DNA from: Anaeromyxobacter diazotrophicus
GTDB lineage: Bacteria; Myxococcota; Myxococcia; Myxococcales; Anaeromyxobacteraceae
Assembly (NCBI RefSeq): GCF_013340205.1
Contig: NZ_BJTG01000002.1
Span: 186,001-250,000, forward strand
DNA length: 64,000 bases
Direction of reading: 5' to 3'
Position 1 is the stretch's first letter. Each line of letters starts with the position of its first letter. The notes under the pieces are model-generated. The model saw only the letters and a list, made by a program, of their open reading frames with translations. It had not been told where the DNA came from and did not search any database. Shown here piece by piece: positions 25,608-34,416 of this stretch. A program made the position numbers and the translations under genes.

Positions 25608-27836
25608 ATGGCTCGATACACGCGGCGGCAGTTCATCCAGATCGGGGCCGCGGCGGGCGGGGCGGTGGCCGCCTCCGGGCTCGCCACGCGCTTCTGGGGT
25701 CTCGACGCGGCGCGCGCCGAGGACCCCGGCACCGACGGCGACCGGGTCGTCCCCACCTTCTGCGAGCTGTGCTTCTGGAACTGCGGCGTGCTCGCCCACG
25801 TCAAGGGCGGTCAGGTCACGAAGCTCGGCGGCAACCCCGAGCACCCGCTCTCGCGCGGCATGCTCTGCCCCCGCGGAGCCGGCGGGACCGGCCTCCTCTA
25901 CGACCCGGACCGGCTGAAGAAGCCGCTCATCCGCGCGTCGAAGCGGGGCGAGGACGTCTTCCAGGAGGCGAGCTGGGACGCGGCGCTGAACAAGGTCGCG
26001 GAGGAGCTCCTCAAGGTGCGCGAGCGCCACGGGCCCGAGGCGGTGGCGCTCTTCACCCACGGCTTCGGCGGCTCGTGGTGGAAGCACTTCATGAAGGCGT
26101 GGGGCTCGCCCAACATCGGCGCCCCCTCCTACGCCCAGTGCCGCGGGCCCCGCGAGGCGGCCTTCACGCTCACCTACGGCGAAGGGCTCGGCTCGCCCGA
26201 GCCGATCGACCTCGCCAACGCCCGGGTCATCACGCTCATCGGCAGCCACCTGGGCGAGAACATGCACAACACCCAGGTGCAGGAGCTCGCCGAGGCGGTG
26301 GGGAAGGGCGCGCAGCTGGTCGTGGTCGACCCGCGCTTCTCGGTGGCGGCGGGCAAGGCGCGCTACTGGCTGCCGGTGAAGCCCGGCACGGACCTCGCGC
26401 TGCTGCTGGCCTGGATGAACGTCATCCTGACCGAGAAGCGCCACGACGCCGAGTACCTGGCGAAGTACGCCACCGGCCTCGACGAGCTCACCGCCCACGT
26501 CGCGACGAAGACGCCCGAGTGGGCGAGCGCCATCACCGGCGTGCGGCCGGAGCTCATCCGCGAGTCGGCGCGGCTCATCGCGAGCGCCCGGCCCGCGTCG
26601 CTCATCCACCCCGGCCGCCACACCACCTGGTACGGCGACGACACGCAGCGGCTGCGGGCGACCGCCATCCTGGCGGCGCTGCTCGGGTCCTGGGGGCGGC
26701 GCGGCGGGTACCTGGTCACCGACAAGTTCAGGCTCGCCGGCTACCCGCTGCCGAAGCCGCCGCTGCACCCGGGCGGGCGCTCGAAGGACGACATGCCCAA
26801 GGGCGGCGGCTTCCCGGTCGCCGACGAGGTGCTCGCCTCCGGCCTGTGCGACGCCACCAAGCCCGGCCGCGCGCTGTACGACCTCAAGGCCTGGATCGTC
26901 TACGGGACGAACCTGATGCAGGCGCTGCCGGCGCCCCAGGAGACCGCCGCCGCGATCCAGAACCTCGACTTCATCGTCGCCATCGACGTGCTCCCGGCCG
27001 AGATCTGCGGCTTCGCCGACGTGGTGCTCCCCGAGTGCACCTACCTCGAGCGCGACGACGACCTCGCCGCGCCCGCCTACAAGCAGCCGTTCGTGGCCAT
27101 CCGGCAGGCGGTGGTCCCGCCCATGTACGAGTCGAAGCCCGGCTCGTGGATCGCGAAGGAGCTCGCGAACAGGGTGGGGCTGGGCGACCAGTTCCCCTGG
27201 GCCGACGCGCGCGAGTTCGTCGAGACGCGCCTCGCCGCGTCGAAGATCGACTCGGCCGAGCTCCGGCGGAAGGGGGCCCTGGTCGGAAAGCCCATCCCGA
27301 CCTGCGAGGAGGAGGGCGCGACGCCGAACATCACGACCGGCGACGGCAAGATCAAGCTCTTCAGCGCGGAGCTGCAGCAGCTCGGGTTCGAGCCGCTGCC
27401 CGACTTCCACCCGCAGGAGGAGGCGCCGGCGGGCATGTTCCGCATGCTGTCCGGCCGCGCCCCGACCCACACCTTCGGCCGCACCACCAACAACCGGCTC
27501 CTCGCCGAGCCCTTCCCCGAGAACGAGGTGTGGGTGAACGCCGAGGCCGCGCGGGCGCTGCCGTTCCCGCTGGCGAACGGGGACCGCGTGGTGCTCGTCA
27601 ACCAGGACGGCGTGCGGAGCGGCCCGGTGCGCGCGCGCGTCACCGAGCGCATCCGCGGCGACTGCGTCTACCTCGTCCACGGCTTCGGGCACACCGCGAA
27701 GGGGCTCCGCCAGGCGCGCGGGCGCGGCGCCTCCGACAGCCTGCTCACCAGCCGGTACAAGGTCGACCCGATCATGGGCGGCACCGGCGTGAACGTGAAC
27801 TTCGTGCGGCTCGAGCCCGCCGGGAGGGTCGCGTGA
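25608..27836 (+). CDS. Molybdopterin oxidoreductase catalytic subunit (PsrA/PhsA-like)
   Basis: Encodes a 742-residue, Tat-exported molybdoenzyme of the DMSO-reductase superfamily. The twin-arginine signal is TRRQFIQIGAAAGG. A [4Fe-4S] site is formed by Cys52, Cys55, Cys59 and Cys87 (CELCFWNC...LCPRG). The molybdenum ligand is Cys178 in SYAQCRGP, as in polysulfide/thiosulfate reductases, nitrate reductase using Asp or Cys elsewhere. C-terminal molybdopterin-binding segments include HTFGRTTNNRLL and the terminal VNFVRLEP. This clade includes polysulfide, thiosulfate, tetrathionate and selenite reductases, so the substrate cannot be fixed from sequence alone. The stop overlaps the Fe-S subunit start (GTGA). 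It heads a five-gene operon behind the activator gene. Confidence 0.9.
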   Translation: MARYTRRQFIQIGAAAGGAVAASGLATRFWGLDAARAEDPGTDGDRVVPTFCELCFWNCGVLAHVKGGQVTKLGGNPEHPLSRGMLCPRGAGGTGLLYDPDRLKKPLIRASKRGEDVFQEASWDAALNKVAEELLKVRERHGPEAVALFTHGFGGSWWKHFMKAWGSPNIGAPSYAQCRGPREAAFTLTYGEGLGSPEPIDLANARVITLIGSHLGENMHNTQVQELAEAVGKGAQLVVVDPRFSVAAGKARYWLPVKPGTDLALLLAWMNVILTEKRHDAEYLAKYATGLDELTAHVATKTPEWASAITGVRPELIRESARLIASARPASLIHPGRHTTWYGDDTQRLRATAILAALLGSWGRRGGYLVTDKFRLAGYPLPKPPLHPGGRSKDDMPKGGGFPVADEVLASGLCDATKPGRALYDLKAWIVYGTNLMQALPAPQETAAAIQNLDFIVAIDVLPAEICGFADVVLPECTYLERDDDLAAPAYKQPFVAIRQAVVPPMYESKPGSWIAKELANRVGLGDQFPWADAREFVETRLAASKIDSAELRRKGALVGKPIPTCEEEGATPNITTGDGKIKLFSAELQQLGFEPLPDFHPQEEAPAGMFRMLSGRAPTHTFGRTTNNRLLAEPFPENEVWVNAEAARALPFPLANGDRVVLVNQDGVRSGPVRARVTERIRGDCVYLVHGFGHTAKGLRQARGRGASDSLLTSRYKVDPIMGGTGVNVNFVRLEPAGRVA

Positions 27837-28372
27837 AGAAGCGCTATGCCATGGTGGTGGACACGCGGCGCTGCGTCGCCTGCGGCGCCTGCGCCATCGC
27901 CTGCAAGACCGAGAACCGCGTCTCGAACGGCGGGTTCCGCTGCTGGACGGTGCAGGAGACGAGCGGGACCTTCCCCGACCTCGCGCTGGAGGCGCGCAGC
28001 GAGCGCTGCAACCACTGCGCGGATGCACCGTGCGTGTCGGCCTGTCCGACCGGGGCCTCCTACGTGGCGGAGGGCGGCGCGGTGGCCGTCGACCGGCGCA
28101 AGTGCACCGGCTGCAAGGCCTGCATGGCCTCCTGCCCCTACGGCGCCCGGTTCGTCCACGCGGAGGGCCACGTCGACAAGTGCACCTTCTGCCTGCACCG
28201 CGTGACCCAGGCCCGGCTCCCCGCCTGCGTCGAGACCTGTCCCACGAAGGCGCTCACCTTCGGCGACCTGGCCGACCCGGCGAGCGCGGTGACCCGGCTC
28301 GTGCACGGACGGCGCGTGAAGACGCTCCAGCCGGAGGCCGGGACCCGGCCCCAGGTCTTCTTCCTGACGTAG
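27833..28372 (+). CDS. Four-cluster ferredoxin subunit (PsrB/PhsB-like)
   Basis: Encodes a 179-residue electron-transfer subunit with four [4Fe-4S] motifs: CVACGACAIAC, CNHCADAPCVSAC, CTGCKACMASC and CTFCLHRVTQARLPACVETC. It has the standard size and motif order for PsrB/PhsB/NrfC proteins, which pass electrons from the membrane NrfD subunit to the molybdenum subunit. It has no signal peptide and would be exported with the Tat-bearing catalytic partner. GTG 27833 overlaps the catalytic-subunit stop, and the two are therefore translationally coupled. Confidence 0.92.
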   Translation: MKKRYAMVVDTRRCVACGACAIACKTENRVSNGGFRCWTVQETSGTFPDLALEARSERCNHCADAPCVSACPTGASYVAEGGAVAVDRRKCTGCKACMASCPYGARFVHAEGHVDKCTFCLHRVTQARLPACVETCPTKALTFGDLADPASAVTRLVHGRRVKTLQPEAGTRPQVFFLT

Positions 28373-28381
28373 GAGCCCGCC

Positions 28382-28957
28382 ATGGCGCGTGCAGACAGCG
28401 GCGCCCGGCCGGCACCGCGGCGAGGGGAGGGCGCCGGCGCGAGGGCCCCGGACCCCGACCGCTTCTGGAACCCGTACCTCGCCGGCGTGGCGCTCGGGCT
28501 CGTGCTCCTCGCCTCCTTCGTGGTGATGGGCCACGGCCTCGGCGCCTCGGGCGCCTCGCTCCGCTTCGGGGTGGCGGCGCTCGGCGCGCTCGCGCCGCGG
28601 GCGGTGGAGGCGGCCCCGTCGCTGCTGCGGGCCGAGGCGGGGGGACACCCGCTCGACTTCTGGCTGGTGTTCGAGCTCGCCGGCCTCCTGCTGGGCGGCC
28701 TCGTCGCCGCCTACACCTCGGGGCGGCTGAAGGTCGAGGTCGCGAAGGGCCCCGCCTGCCGGCCCGCCGCCCGGCTCGGGCTGGCGCTCCTGGGGGGCTT
28801 CCTCATGGGCGCGGCGGCCCGCGCCACCCGCGGCTGCACCTCGGGTCAGGCGCTCTCCGGCGGGGCGCTCCTCAGCGCCGGGAGCTGGCTCTTCATGATC
28901 GCGGTCTTCGCGGGTGGGTACGCGCTGGCGCCCTTCGTGCGGCGGGAGTGGCGATGA
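28382..28957 (+). CDS. YeeE/YedE-family membrane protein (first half-transporter)
   Basis: Encodes a 191-residue membrane protein of the YeeE/YedE (DUF395) family, which includes the bacterial thiosulfate importer TsuA. A proline-rich start is followed by about five helices. The conserved GCTSGQALSGGALLSAGSW segment near residue 155 carries the family cysteine that is thought to relay thiosulfate. The stop overlaps the next gene's start as ATGA. The two YeeE-like genes probably act as a pair, each corresponding to half of the fused TsuA-type protein. Selenium relatives of this family exist, so selenite or thiosulfate uptake are both possible. Confidence 0.82.
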   Translation: MARADSGARPAPRRGEGAGARAPDPDRFWNPYLAGVALGLVLLASFVVMGHGLGASGASLRFGVAALGALAPRAVEAAPSLLRAEAGGHPLDFWLVFELAGLLLGGLVAAYTSGRLKVEVAKGPACRPAARLGLALLGGFLMGAAARATRGCTSGQALSGGALLSAGSWLFMIAVFAGGYALAPFVRREWR

Positions 28958-30171
28958 CGTTCCCCGTCGCGTCGCTCTCCGCCGGGCAGCACGAGCTCGG
29001 GCTCCTCGTCGGCGTCGCCCTAGGCTTCGGCTTCGGCTTCGTGCTGGAGCGTGCCGGCTTCGGGCGGGCGCAGAAGCTGGCGGCGCAGTTCTACGGGCGC
29101 GATCTCACCGTCTTCAAGGTCATGCTCGGTGCCCTGGTGACCGCCATGCTCGGGACCGTGATCCTCGGCGGGCTGGGCGCGCTCGACTACCGCGCGCTCG
29201 CGGAGCGCGCGGCGAGCGAGACCTTCGTCTGGCCCATGCTCCTGGGGGGCCTCGCGCTCGGCGCCGGCTTCGTCCTCTCCGGCTACTGCCCGGGGACGAG
29301 CCATGTCGCGGCCGCCTCCGGTAAGCTCGACGGGGTGGTCACGGTGCTCGGGGTGATCGCCGGCCAGGTCGCCTACGCCGGGCTCGAGCACCAGGGCTGG
29401 CTCGCGCGCTTCCACGGGAGCGGCGCGCGCGGCCACCTCTTCCTGTACGACCTCGTCCACCTGCCGGCGCGGGCCGGCGCCCCCGTCGCCGCGCTGGCGG
29501 TCACGGCGGTGGCGATCGGCGGCTTCGTCGCGGCCGAGAAGCTCGAGGCGCGGCAGGCCGGCGCCAGGTCGGCCGTCCCGGCGGGCGGGGCGCCTGGGCG
29601 CTTCGTGCTCCTCGGCATGTCGGCTTGCGCCGTGCTCGGCCTCGCCGCCGCCGCGCTCCCCACCGCCACGGCCGCCGCGGCAGCGCGCGAGCCGGCGAGG
29701 ATCGCGCCCGAGGAGCTCGCGCGGCGGGTGCTCGAGCGGCCGTGGACGGCGCGCGTGCTCGAGCTCGCATCGCCGAGCGCGTGCGCCGGGAGGCGCGTGC
29801 CCGGGGCCGAGTGCGTACCGGCGGGCGAGCTGGGCGCGCTCCGCCTCGGCGAGGCGAGCGGCGCGCAGGACCTCATCCTGGTGCCCGACGGCGAGCTCGG
29901 CGCGGTGCCCGCCGGCGCCGCGGCGTACCCCGGACGGGTCCTCGTCCTGGCGGGCGGACGGAAGGCCTGGGAGGCGTACGCGCTCACCCCGCCCGCGCCC
30001 CCCGCACCCGGCGCCTCGCTGGAGGAGCTCGCGTCGTACCGCGAGCGCGCCGGCCTCGCCGCCGCGCTGGCGGACCTGAAGGCGGCCTTGCCCCCGCTGG
30101 CTCCCGCCTCCCCCACGCCGGTCCAGGACGGCGGCGGGGGAGGCGGGGGCGGCGGAGGCTGCGGCGGATAA
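28954..30171 (+). CDS. YeeE/YedE-family transporter fused to degenerate rhodanese-like domain
   Basis: Encodes a 405-residue protein. Residues 10-210 are a YeeE/YedE membrane domain with GFGFVLERAGFG and SGYCPGTSHVAAASGKLDG (the family cysteine motif). Another helix precedes residue 245. From there to about 365 a rhodanese-like domain follows (EELARRVLERPWTARVLEL...GRVLVLAGGRKAWEAY), but the catalytic cysteine loop is replaced by VPDGELG, so it should be inactive as a sulfurtransferase. Two cysteines lie elsewhere in the domain (SACAGRR, GAECVP). The C-terminus is a glycine run ending GGCGG. Such a tail could carry or hand over a persulfide or selenide. The domain combination is unusual. Confidence 0.78.
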   Translation: MTFPVASLSAGQHELGLLVGVALGFGFGFVLERAGFGRAQKLAAQFYGRDLTVFKVMLGALVTAMLGTVILGGLGALDYRALAERAASETFVWPMLLGGLALGAGFVLSGYCPGTSHVAAASGKLDGVVTVLGVIAGQVAYAGLEHQGWLARFHGSGARGHLFLYDLVHLPARAGAPVAALAVTAVAIGGFVAAEKLEARQAGARSAVPAGGAPGRFVLLGMSACAVLGLAAAALPTATAAAAAREPARIAPEELARRVLERPWTARVLELASPSACAGRRVPGAECVPAGELGALRLGEASGAQDLILVPDGELGAVPAGAAAYPGRVLVLAGGRKAWEAYALTPPAPPAPGASLEELASYRERAGLAAALADLKAALPPLAPASPTPVQDGGGGGGGGGGCGG

Positions 30172-30180
30172 CCGGAGATC

Positions 30181-31122
30181 ATGGCCATGCACGAGATCGA
30201 CCTCGCCCGACACTCCCCCCTCCTCGACCCCGCGCTGCACGTGTGGGGCTGGGAGATCCCCGTCTACCTGTTCCTCGGCGGGCTCGCCGCGGGGACCATG
30301 ATCGTGGGCTCGCTGCTCGCCGCGCGCGCCGGGCCGCGCTCGGCCGCGGCGCGCTGGCTGCTCTTCGCGCCCGCCGCGCTGCTCTCGCTGGGGATGCTGG
30401 CGCTCTTCCTCGACCTGTCGCGCAAGGCGCACGTCTGGCGCTTCTACCTCGCCTTCCGCGCCACCTCGCCCATGAGCTGGGGCGCCTGGATCCTGCTCGC
30501 CGTCTACCCGGTCTCGCTCCTGGCCGCGCTGGCTGGGCTCGAGGACGGGGAGGCGAGCCGGGTCGAGGCGCTCCTCGCGCGCGCCCGCCTCGGCGGCGTC
30601 GCGCGCGCCGCGCGGGCGCTGGCGGTGGACCGGGCGGCCTGCCTGCGCCGGGCGAACACCGCGCTGGGGATCGGGCTCGGGGTCTACACCGGCGTCCTCC
30701 TCTCCACCCTCGGCGCGCGGGCGCTGTGGGCGAGCGCGCTCCTCGGGCCGCTGTTCCTCGTCTCGGGCGCCTCCACGGGCGCGGCCTTCCTCCTCCTCTT
30801 CCGTCTGGCGGAGGACGAGCGGCACGCGGTGGAGCGGTGGGATCGCCTGGCCATGGGCGTCGAGCTGGCGCTGCTCGCGCTCTTCCTCGTCGGGCTCTCC
30901 ACCGCGGGCGAGGGATCGCGCCAGGCGGCGGCGCTCCTCCTGGGCGGCCGGTTCACGGCCCAGTTCTGGACGCTGGTGGTGCTGGGCGGGCTCCTGGCGC
31001 CGCTCCTGCTGGGCGCGCTCCAGGGCCGGCTCGCGCTCCGCGCGACCGCGGTGGCCCCGGTGCTCGTCCTGGCCGGCGGCTTCGCGCTCCGGTGGATCCT
31101 GGTCGCGGCCGGCCAGGCCTGA
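30181..31122 (+). CDS. NrfD/PsrC-type membrane anchor subunit
   Basis: Encodes a 313-residue integral membrane protein with eight or more helices, matching the NrfD/PsrC quinol-interacting subunits. The first helix carries GWEIPVYLFLGGLAAGTMI, the most conserved segment of this family. SPMSWGAWILLAVYP near residue 98 is another family hallmark. It completes the catalytic/Fe-S/membrane trio with the first two operon genes and would take electrons from menaquinol. It follows the YedE-rhodanese gene by 9 bp, so the whole operon is 25608-31122. Confidence 0.9.
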   Translation: MAMHEIDLARHSPLLDPALHVWGWEIPVYLFLGGLAAGTMIVGSLLAARAGPRSAAARWLLFAPAALLSLGMLALFLDLSRKAHVWRFYLAFRATSPMSWGAWILLAVYPVSLLAALAGLEDGEASRVEALLARARLGGVARAARALAVDRAACLRRANTALGIGLGVYTGVLLSTLGARALWASALLGPLFLVSGASTGAAFLLLFRLAEDERHAVERWDRLAMGVELALLALFLVGLSTAGEGSRQAAALLLGGRFTAQFWTLVVLGGLLAPLLLGALQGRLALRATAVAPVLVLAGGFALRWILVAAGQA

Positions 31123-31190
31123 CCTTCGCGGCCGGCGCGGCCCGCGCGATGGCGCTGGCCCGCCCGGCGGCGGCGCGGTAAGTCCAGGCC

Positions 31191-32009
31191 ATGCCGACCA
31201 GCGACACCGAGCTCCTCGCCTCCGCGCGCGCCGGCGACCGCGCCGCGCTGGAGCGCCTGCTCGAGCGGCACCAGGGCCGCGTCTTCCGGTTCGGGATGAA
31301 GATGTGCGGGGGCGAGGACGACGCCAAGGACGTCCTGCAGGAGACGCTCCTCGCCGCGGCCCGCAACATCCGCGACTTCCGCGGCGCGTCGGCGGTGTCG
31401 ACCTGGCTCTACACGATCGCCCGCAGCTTCTGCATCAAGAAGCGCCGGACGAGCAAGTTCGCGCCGGAGCGGCTCGAGTCGCTCGACACGCCGGGCGGGG
31501 AGGCGCAGGCCGTGCCCGACGCCGCGCGCGGCCCCGAGGAGGAGCTGGCCGGGCGGCAGGTGCAGGCGGCGCTGCAGGACGCCATCTCCGCGCTCGACCC
31601 GATGTACCGGGAGGTGCTGGTGCTCCGGGACGTGGAGGGGCTCTCGGCCTCCGAGGTGGCCGGGATCCTGGGGCTGTCGGTGGAGGCGGTGAAGAGCCGC
31701 CTGCACCGGGCGCGGCTCGCGGTGCGCGAGCGCGTGGCGCCGGTGCTCGGCGCGCCCGCGCCGGCGGCCGAGCCCGGGTGCCCGGACGTGGTCGAGCTCT
31801 TCTCGCGGCACCTCGAGGGCGAGATCAGCGGCGACGTCTGCGCCAGCCTGGAGGCGCACCTCGCCCGCTGCGGCCGCTGCCGCGCCCGCTGCGACTCGCT
31901 CCGCGCCACGCTCTCCCTGTGCAGCCGCGCCGGCCCCGAGGTGCCGGCGCGGGTGGAGCAGTCGGTGCGCGACGCGCTGCGCCGGTTCCTGGAGGCGCCC
32001 CCGGCCTGA
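31191..32009 (+). CDS. ECF sigma factor with fused zinc-finger anti-sigma-like tail
   Basis: Encodes a 272-residue extracytoplasmic-function sigma factor. Region 2 is RHQGRVFRFGMKMCGGEDDAKDVLQETLLAAARNI, and region 4 is ALDPMYREVLVLRDVEGLSASEVAGILGLSVEAVKSRLHRARLAVRE. After region 4 there is a further domain with the H-x-C-x2-C-type zinc-binding pattern of anti-sigma factors (LEAHLARCGRCRARC near residue 220) preceded by a His in FSRHLEG. Normally this domain is on a separate anti-sigma protein. Fusion on the same chain suggests self-inhibition controlled by thiol or zinc state. It stands downstream of the molybdoenzyme operon, but I see no shared operator. Confidence 0.88.
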   Translation: MPTSDTELLASARAGDRAALERLLERHQGRVFRFGMKMCGGEDDAKDVLQETLLAAARNIRDFRGASAVSTWLYTIARSFCIKKRRTSKFAPERLESLDTPGGEAQAVPDAARGPEEELAGRQVQAALQDAISALDPMYREVLVLRDVEGLSASEVAGILGLSVEAVKSRLHRARLAVRERVAPVLGAPAPAAEPGCPDVVELFSRHLEGEISGDVCASLEAHLARCGRCRARCDSLRATLSLCSRAGPEVPARVEQSVRDALRRFLEAPPA

Positions 32010-32024
32010 CGCGACCGCCGCGCG

Positions 32025-32435
32025 CTACGGCGCGACCACGGTCTCGACGCGGAAGGTGGGCTGCGCCTGGATGGCGCGCTTCACCGAGCACTGGTCGGCC
32101 ACCCGCACCAGCGCCTCGCGGTACTTCTCCGGGAACGAGGCCGGCACCTCGATGCGCAGCTCGACCGAGCGCAGCACCCCGGTCTCCGGGTCGAGCTCGG
32201 GCCGCTCGACGATGCGGATGCCTTCCGGCGAGAGCTTCCGGCTGGCGCAGAAGCCCTGCACGAAGATGCCGGCGCAGGTGCCGAGCGAGGCCAGGAAGAG
32301 CTGGAAGGGGGTGGGCGCCGCGTCCTCGCCGCCGTTCGAGACCGGCTGGTCGGTGTGGACGACGTGCGCCCCCACCTGGGCGTCGACCCGCCGCCCGCCG
32401 GGCAGCGTCACCACGATCTCCGATGCTCCTGCCAT
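32025..32435 (-). CDS. OsmC-family protein
   Basis: Encodes a 136-residue OsmC/Ohr-type protein. The family core TPFQLFLASLGTCAGIFVQGFCASR (residues 42-66) has the first catalytic cysteine in GTCAG, and the second conserved cysteine lies in VADQCSVKRAIQ near residue 114. These two cysteines reduce organic hydroperoxides in OsmC and Ohr; the spacing here is closer to the OsmC/YhfA branch. The AGGAGG ribosome-binding site lies 6 nt upstream of ATG 32435. It follows DUF302 and is convergent with the ECF sigma factor gene, from which it is 15 bp apart. Confidence 0.85.
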   Translation of the reverse strand: MAGASEIVVTLPGGRRVDAQVGAHVVHTDQPVSNGGEDAAPTPFQLFLASLGTCAGIFVQGFCASRKLSPEGIRIVERPELDPETGVLRSVELRIEVPASFPEKYREALVRVADQCSVKRAIQAQPTFRVETVVAP

Positions 32436-32521
32436 GTCGCCTCCTCGCGAGGTGCCGGGCGCCTGGGCGGCGCCGCCCGGGTGAGAGCCGGGGGGACGGG
32501 GAACGGTGCGCGCGGCGGGCC

Positions 32522-32911
32522 TCAGCCGGCCCGCGCCACCACGCGCTCCAGCCCGGCGCGGACCTGCTGCGCCACCTCGCGGATGGCGGGGCTCGCGGCG
32601 GCGATGGTCTGCATGGGGTCGATGGCCATCACCACCGCGTGCCCGTCGTCGCCCTCGTAGACGACCACGTTGCACGGGAGCATCACGCCGACCTCGAGGT
32701 CGGCCGAGAGCGCCTGGTGCGCGTAGCGCGGGTTGCAGGCGCCGAGGATCCGGTAGCGCCGGAAGTCCACGCCGAGCTTCTGCTTCATCGTGGCCGTCAC
32801 GTCGATCTGCGTGAGCACGCCGAAGCCCTCCGCCTGGAGCAGCTCGGGGAGCTGGGCCAGGACGGCGTCGTAGTTGCGCTGCGTGGCCTTCTTGAGGGTG
32901 AAGCCGGGCAT
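32522..32911 (-). CDS. DUF302 protein
   Basis: Encodes a 129-residue DUF302 protein, a small cytoplasmic fold of unknown role often near OsmC, rhodanese and other thiol-stress genes. The core KLGVDFRRYRILGACNPRYAHQAL (residues 45-68) contains the family's conserved GACNP cysteine, followed by GVMLPCNVVVYE. It has a GGAG site before ATG 32911. It precedes the OsmC gene by about 86 bp on the same strand. A shared function in sulfur or oxidative-stress handling is plausible; I cannot say more from the sequence. Confidence 0.85.
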   Translation of the reverse strand: MPGFTLKKATQRNYDAVLAQLPELLQAEGFGVLTQIDVTATMKQKLGVDFRRYRILGACNPRYAHQALSADLEVGVMLPCNVVVYEGDDGHAVVMAIDPMQTIAAASPAIREVAQQVRAGLERVVARAG

Positions 32912-33017
32912 GGGATCTCCGTGGTGCGGGTTCAGCGGTGAGAGTCACCCGCCGGCGGCGCCGGTGCGCCGTTCCGGTGGGGCGTCCCGGCCGGTCCCGC
33001 CGGTCCCGCCGGTCCCG

Positions 33018-34271
33018 CTAGTGGAGGCGCGCCGCGAGCACGTTTGCCAGGCCGCCCAGCGCCAGCATGATCGTCGGGTTGACGCGGAAGCGGCTGAGGG
33101 TGAGGCCCACCGCCGCGGCGATGGCGATCTCGCCGGTGCCGTGCAGGCCGCCGGCCAGGGTGATGGCGGCGGCGGCGATGGTCCCGACCACGGCCGGGGT
33201 GAGCCCGCGCAGCGCCGCGCGCACCACCCGGCGCGAGCGGTAGCGCGCGAGCCAGCGCCCGAGCGCGACCGTGAGCACGAAGGGCGCGGCGAAGATGGCG
33301 GCCGTCGACACCACCGCGCCGGCCAGCCCGCTCTTCACGTAGCCGATGAAGGTGGCGACGAGCAGCACCGGGCCGGGCGTGATCTTGCCGATGGCGACCG
33401 CGTCGGCGAACTCGCGGTCGGTGAGAGCGCCCGAGCCGACCAGCGTCGCCTTGAGGTGCGGGACGATGGCGAACCCTCCGCCGTACGCGCCCAGGCCGGT
33501 GCGCAGGAACAGCAGCGCCAGCGAGACGAGCGTGCCGCCCGCGAAGTAGGTGAGGAGCGCCGCCGCGAGCGCCGGGACGGCCACGGCCTGCAGCGTGCCG
33601 CGGTCCGACTTGGGGAAGGGATCGCCTTCGTCCGGCAGCGCGACCTCGCGCCGGCCGCCGCGGCGCGAGCGCGCCAGGCGGGCGCGCTTCGTCCCGAGGT
33701 CGAGCACCAGCCCGGCGCCGATCCCGACCAGCGCGATCTCGCCCGACGACGCGCCGCCGGCGAGGCTCAGGGCGAGCGACATGGCCGCGATCCCCATCTG
33801 CCAGAACCGGCCCACGCTCGAGCTCACCATCTGCAGCGTGATGGCCCCGATGATCCCCACCACCGCCGCGCTGAAGCCCCCGAAGAGCGCGGCGGCGTGC
33901 TCGGTCGACCCGGCGCTCCCGTAGAGGACCGCGAGCGCCACCGTGGCGAGGAAGCCGGGCAGGATGAAGGCCGCGTAGCCGGCGAAGGCGCCGGCGGCCC
34001 CGAAGAAGCGGAGGCCCAGGAGCGCCAGCGCGTTGGCGGCGGCGCCGCCGGGCAGCATCTGGGCGACGGTGGCGGTGTTGTCGAACTCCCGCGCGGTGAC
34101 CCATCCGCGCCGCTGCACGGCCCCGTCGCGCAAGGTCGAGAGCACCGACAGCCCTCCGCCGAAGCCGACCAGCCCGGTCCACAGCCCGAACCGCACGAGA
34201 TCCGGGACGCTCGGCTGAGGGCGCGCCTTCACCCGCTCCGCCCAGGTGGTGCCCGGCACCAGCGTGTCCAT
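33018..34271 (-). CDS. chrA: Chromate transporter ChrA (two-domain)
   Basis: Encodes a 417-residue CHR-family transporter with two homologous halves. The first half has FGLWTGLVGFGGGLSVLSTLR and QMLPGGAAANALALLG; the second has LRTGLGAYGGGFAIVPHLK and AIGKITPGPVLLVATFIGYV. The FGGG and PGP motifs are the standard landmarks. The full-length protein exports chromate, and sulfate can compete. The start is ATG 34271. The frame is open upstream to 34631 but without coding character. It is transcribed divergently from the zinc-ribbon protein gene at 34417. Confidence 0.9.
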   Translation of the reverse strand: MDTLVPGTTWAERVKARPQPSVPDLVRFGLWTGLVGFGGGLSVLSTLRDGAVQRRGWVTAREFDNTATVAQMLPGGAAANALALLGLRFFGAAGAFAGYAAFILPGFLATVALAVLYGSAGSTEHAAALFGGFSAAVVGIIGAITLQMVSSSVGRFWQMGIAAMSLALSLAGGASSGEIALVGIGAGLVLDLGTKRARLARSRRGGRREVALPDEGDPFPKSDRGTLQAVAVPALAAALLTYFAGGTLVSLALLFLRTGLGAYGGGFAIVPHLKATLVGSGALTDREFADAVAIGKITPGPVLLVATFIGYVKSGLAGAVVSTAAIFAAPFVLTVALGRWLARYRSRRVVRAALRGLTPAVVGTIAAAAITLAGGLHGTGEIAIAAAVGLTLSRFRVNPTIMLALGGLANVLAARLH

Positions 34272-34416
34272 GGGCGAGAACCTACGCGCGAAGCCCGGGC
34301 CGCTCCAAGCACCGGGACCGCAAAGGGGGTGACGTCGCCGTCGCGGCGCCCCGGCAGGTGAGCGAGCAGCCCACATCGTGGTTGGTGATATCGCGGCCGC
34401 AAGGTAGCATGCGGCG

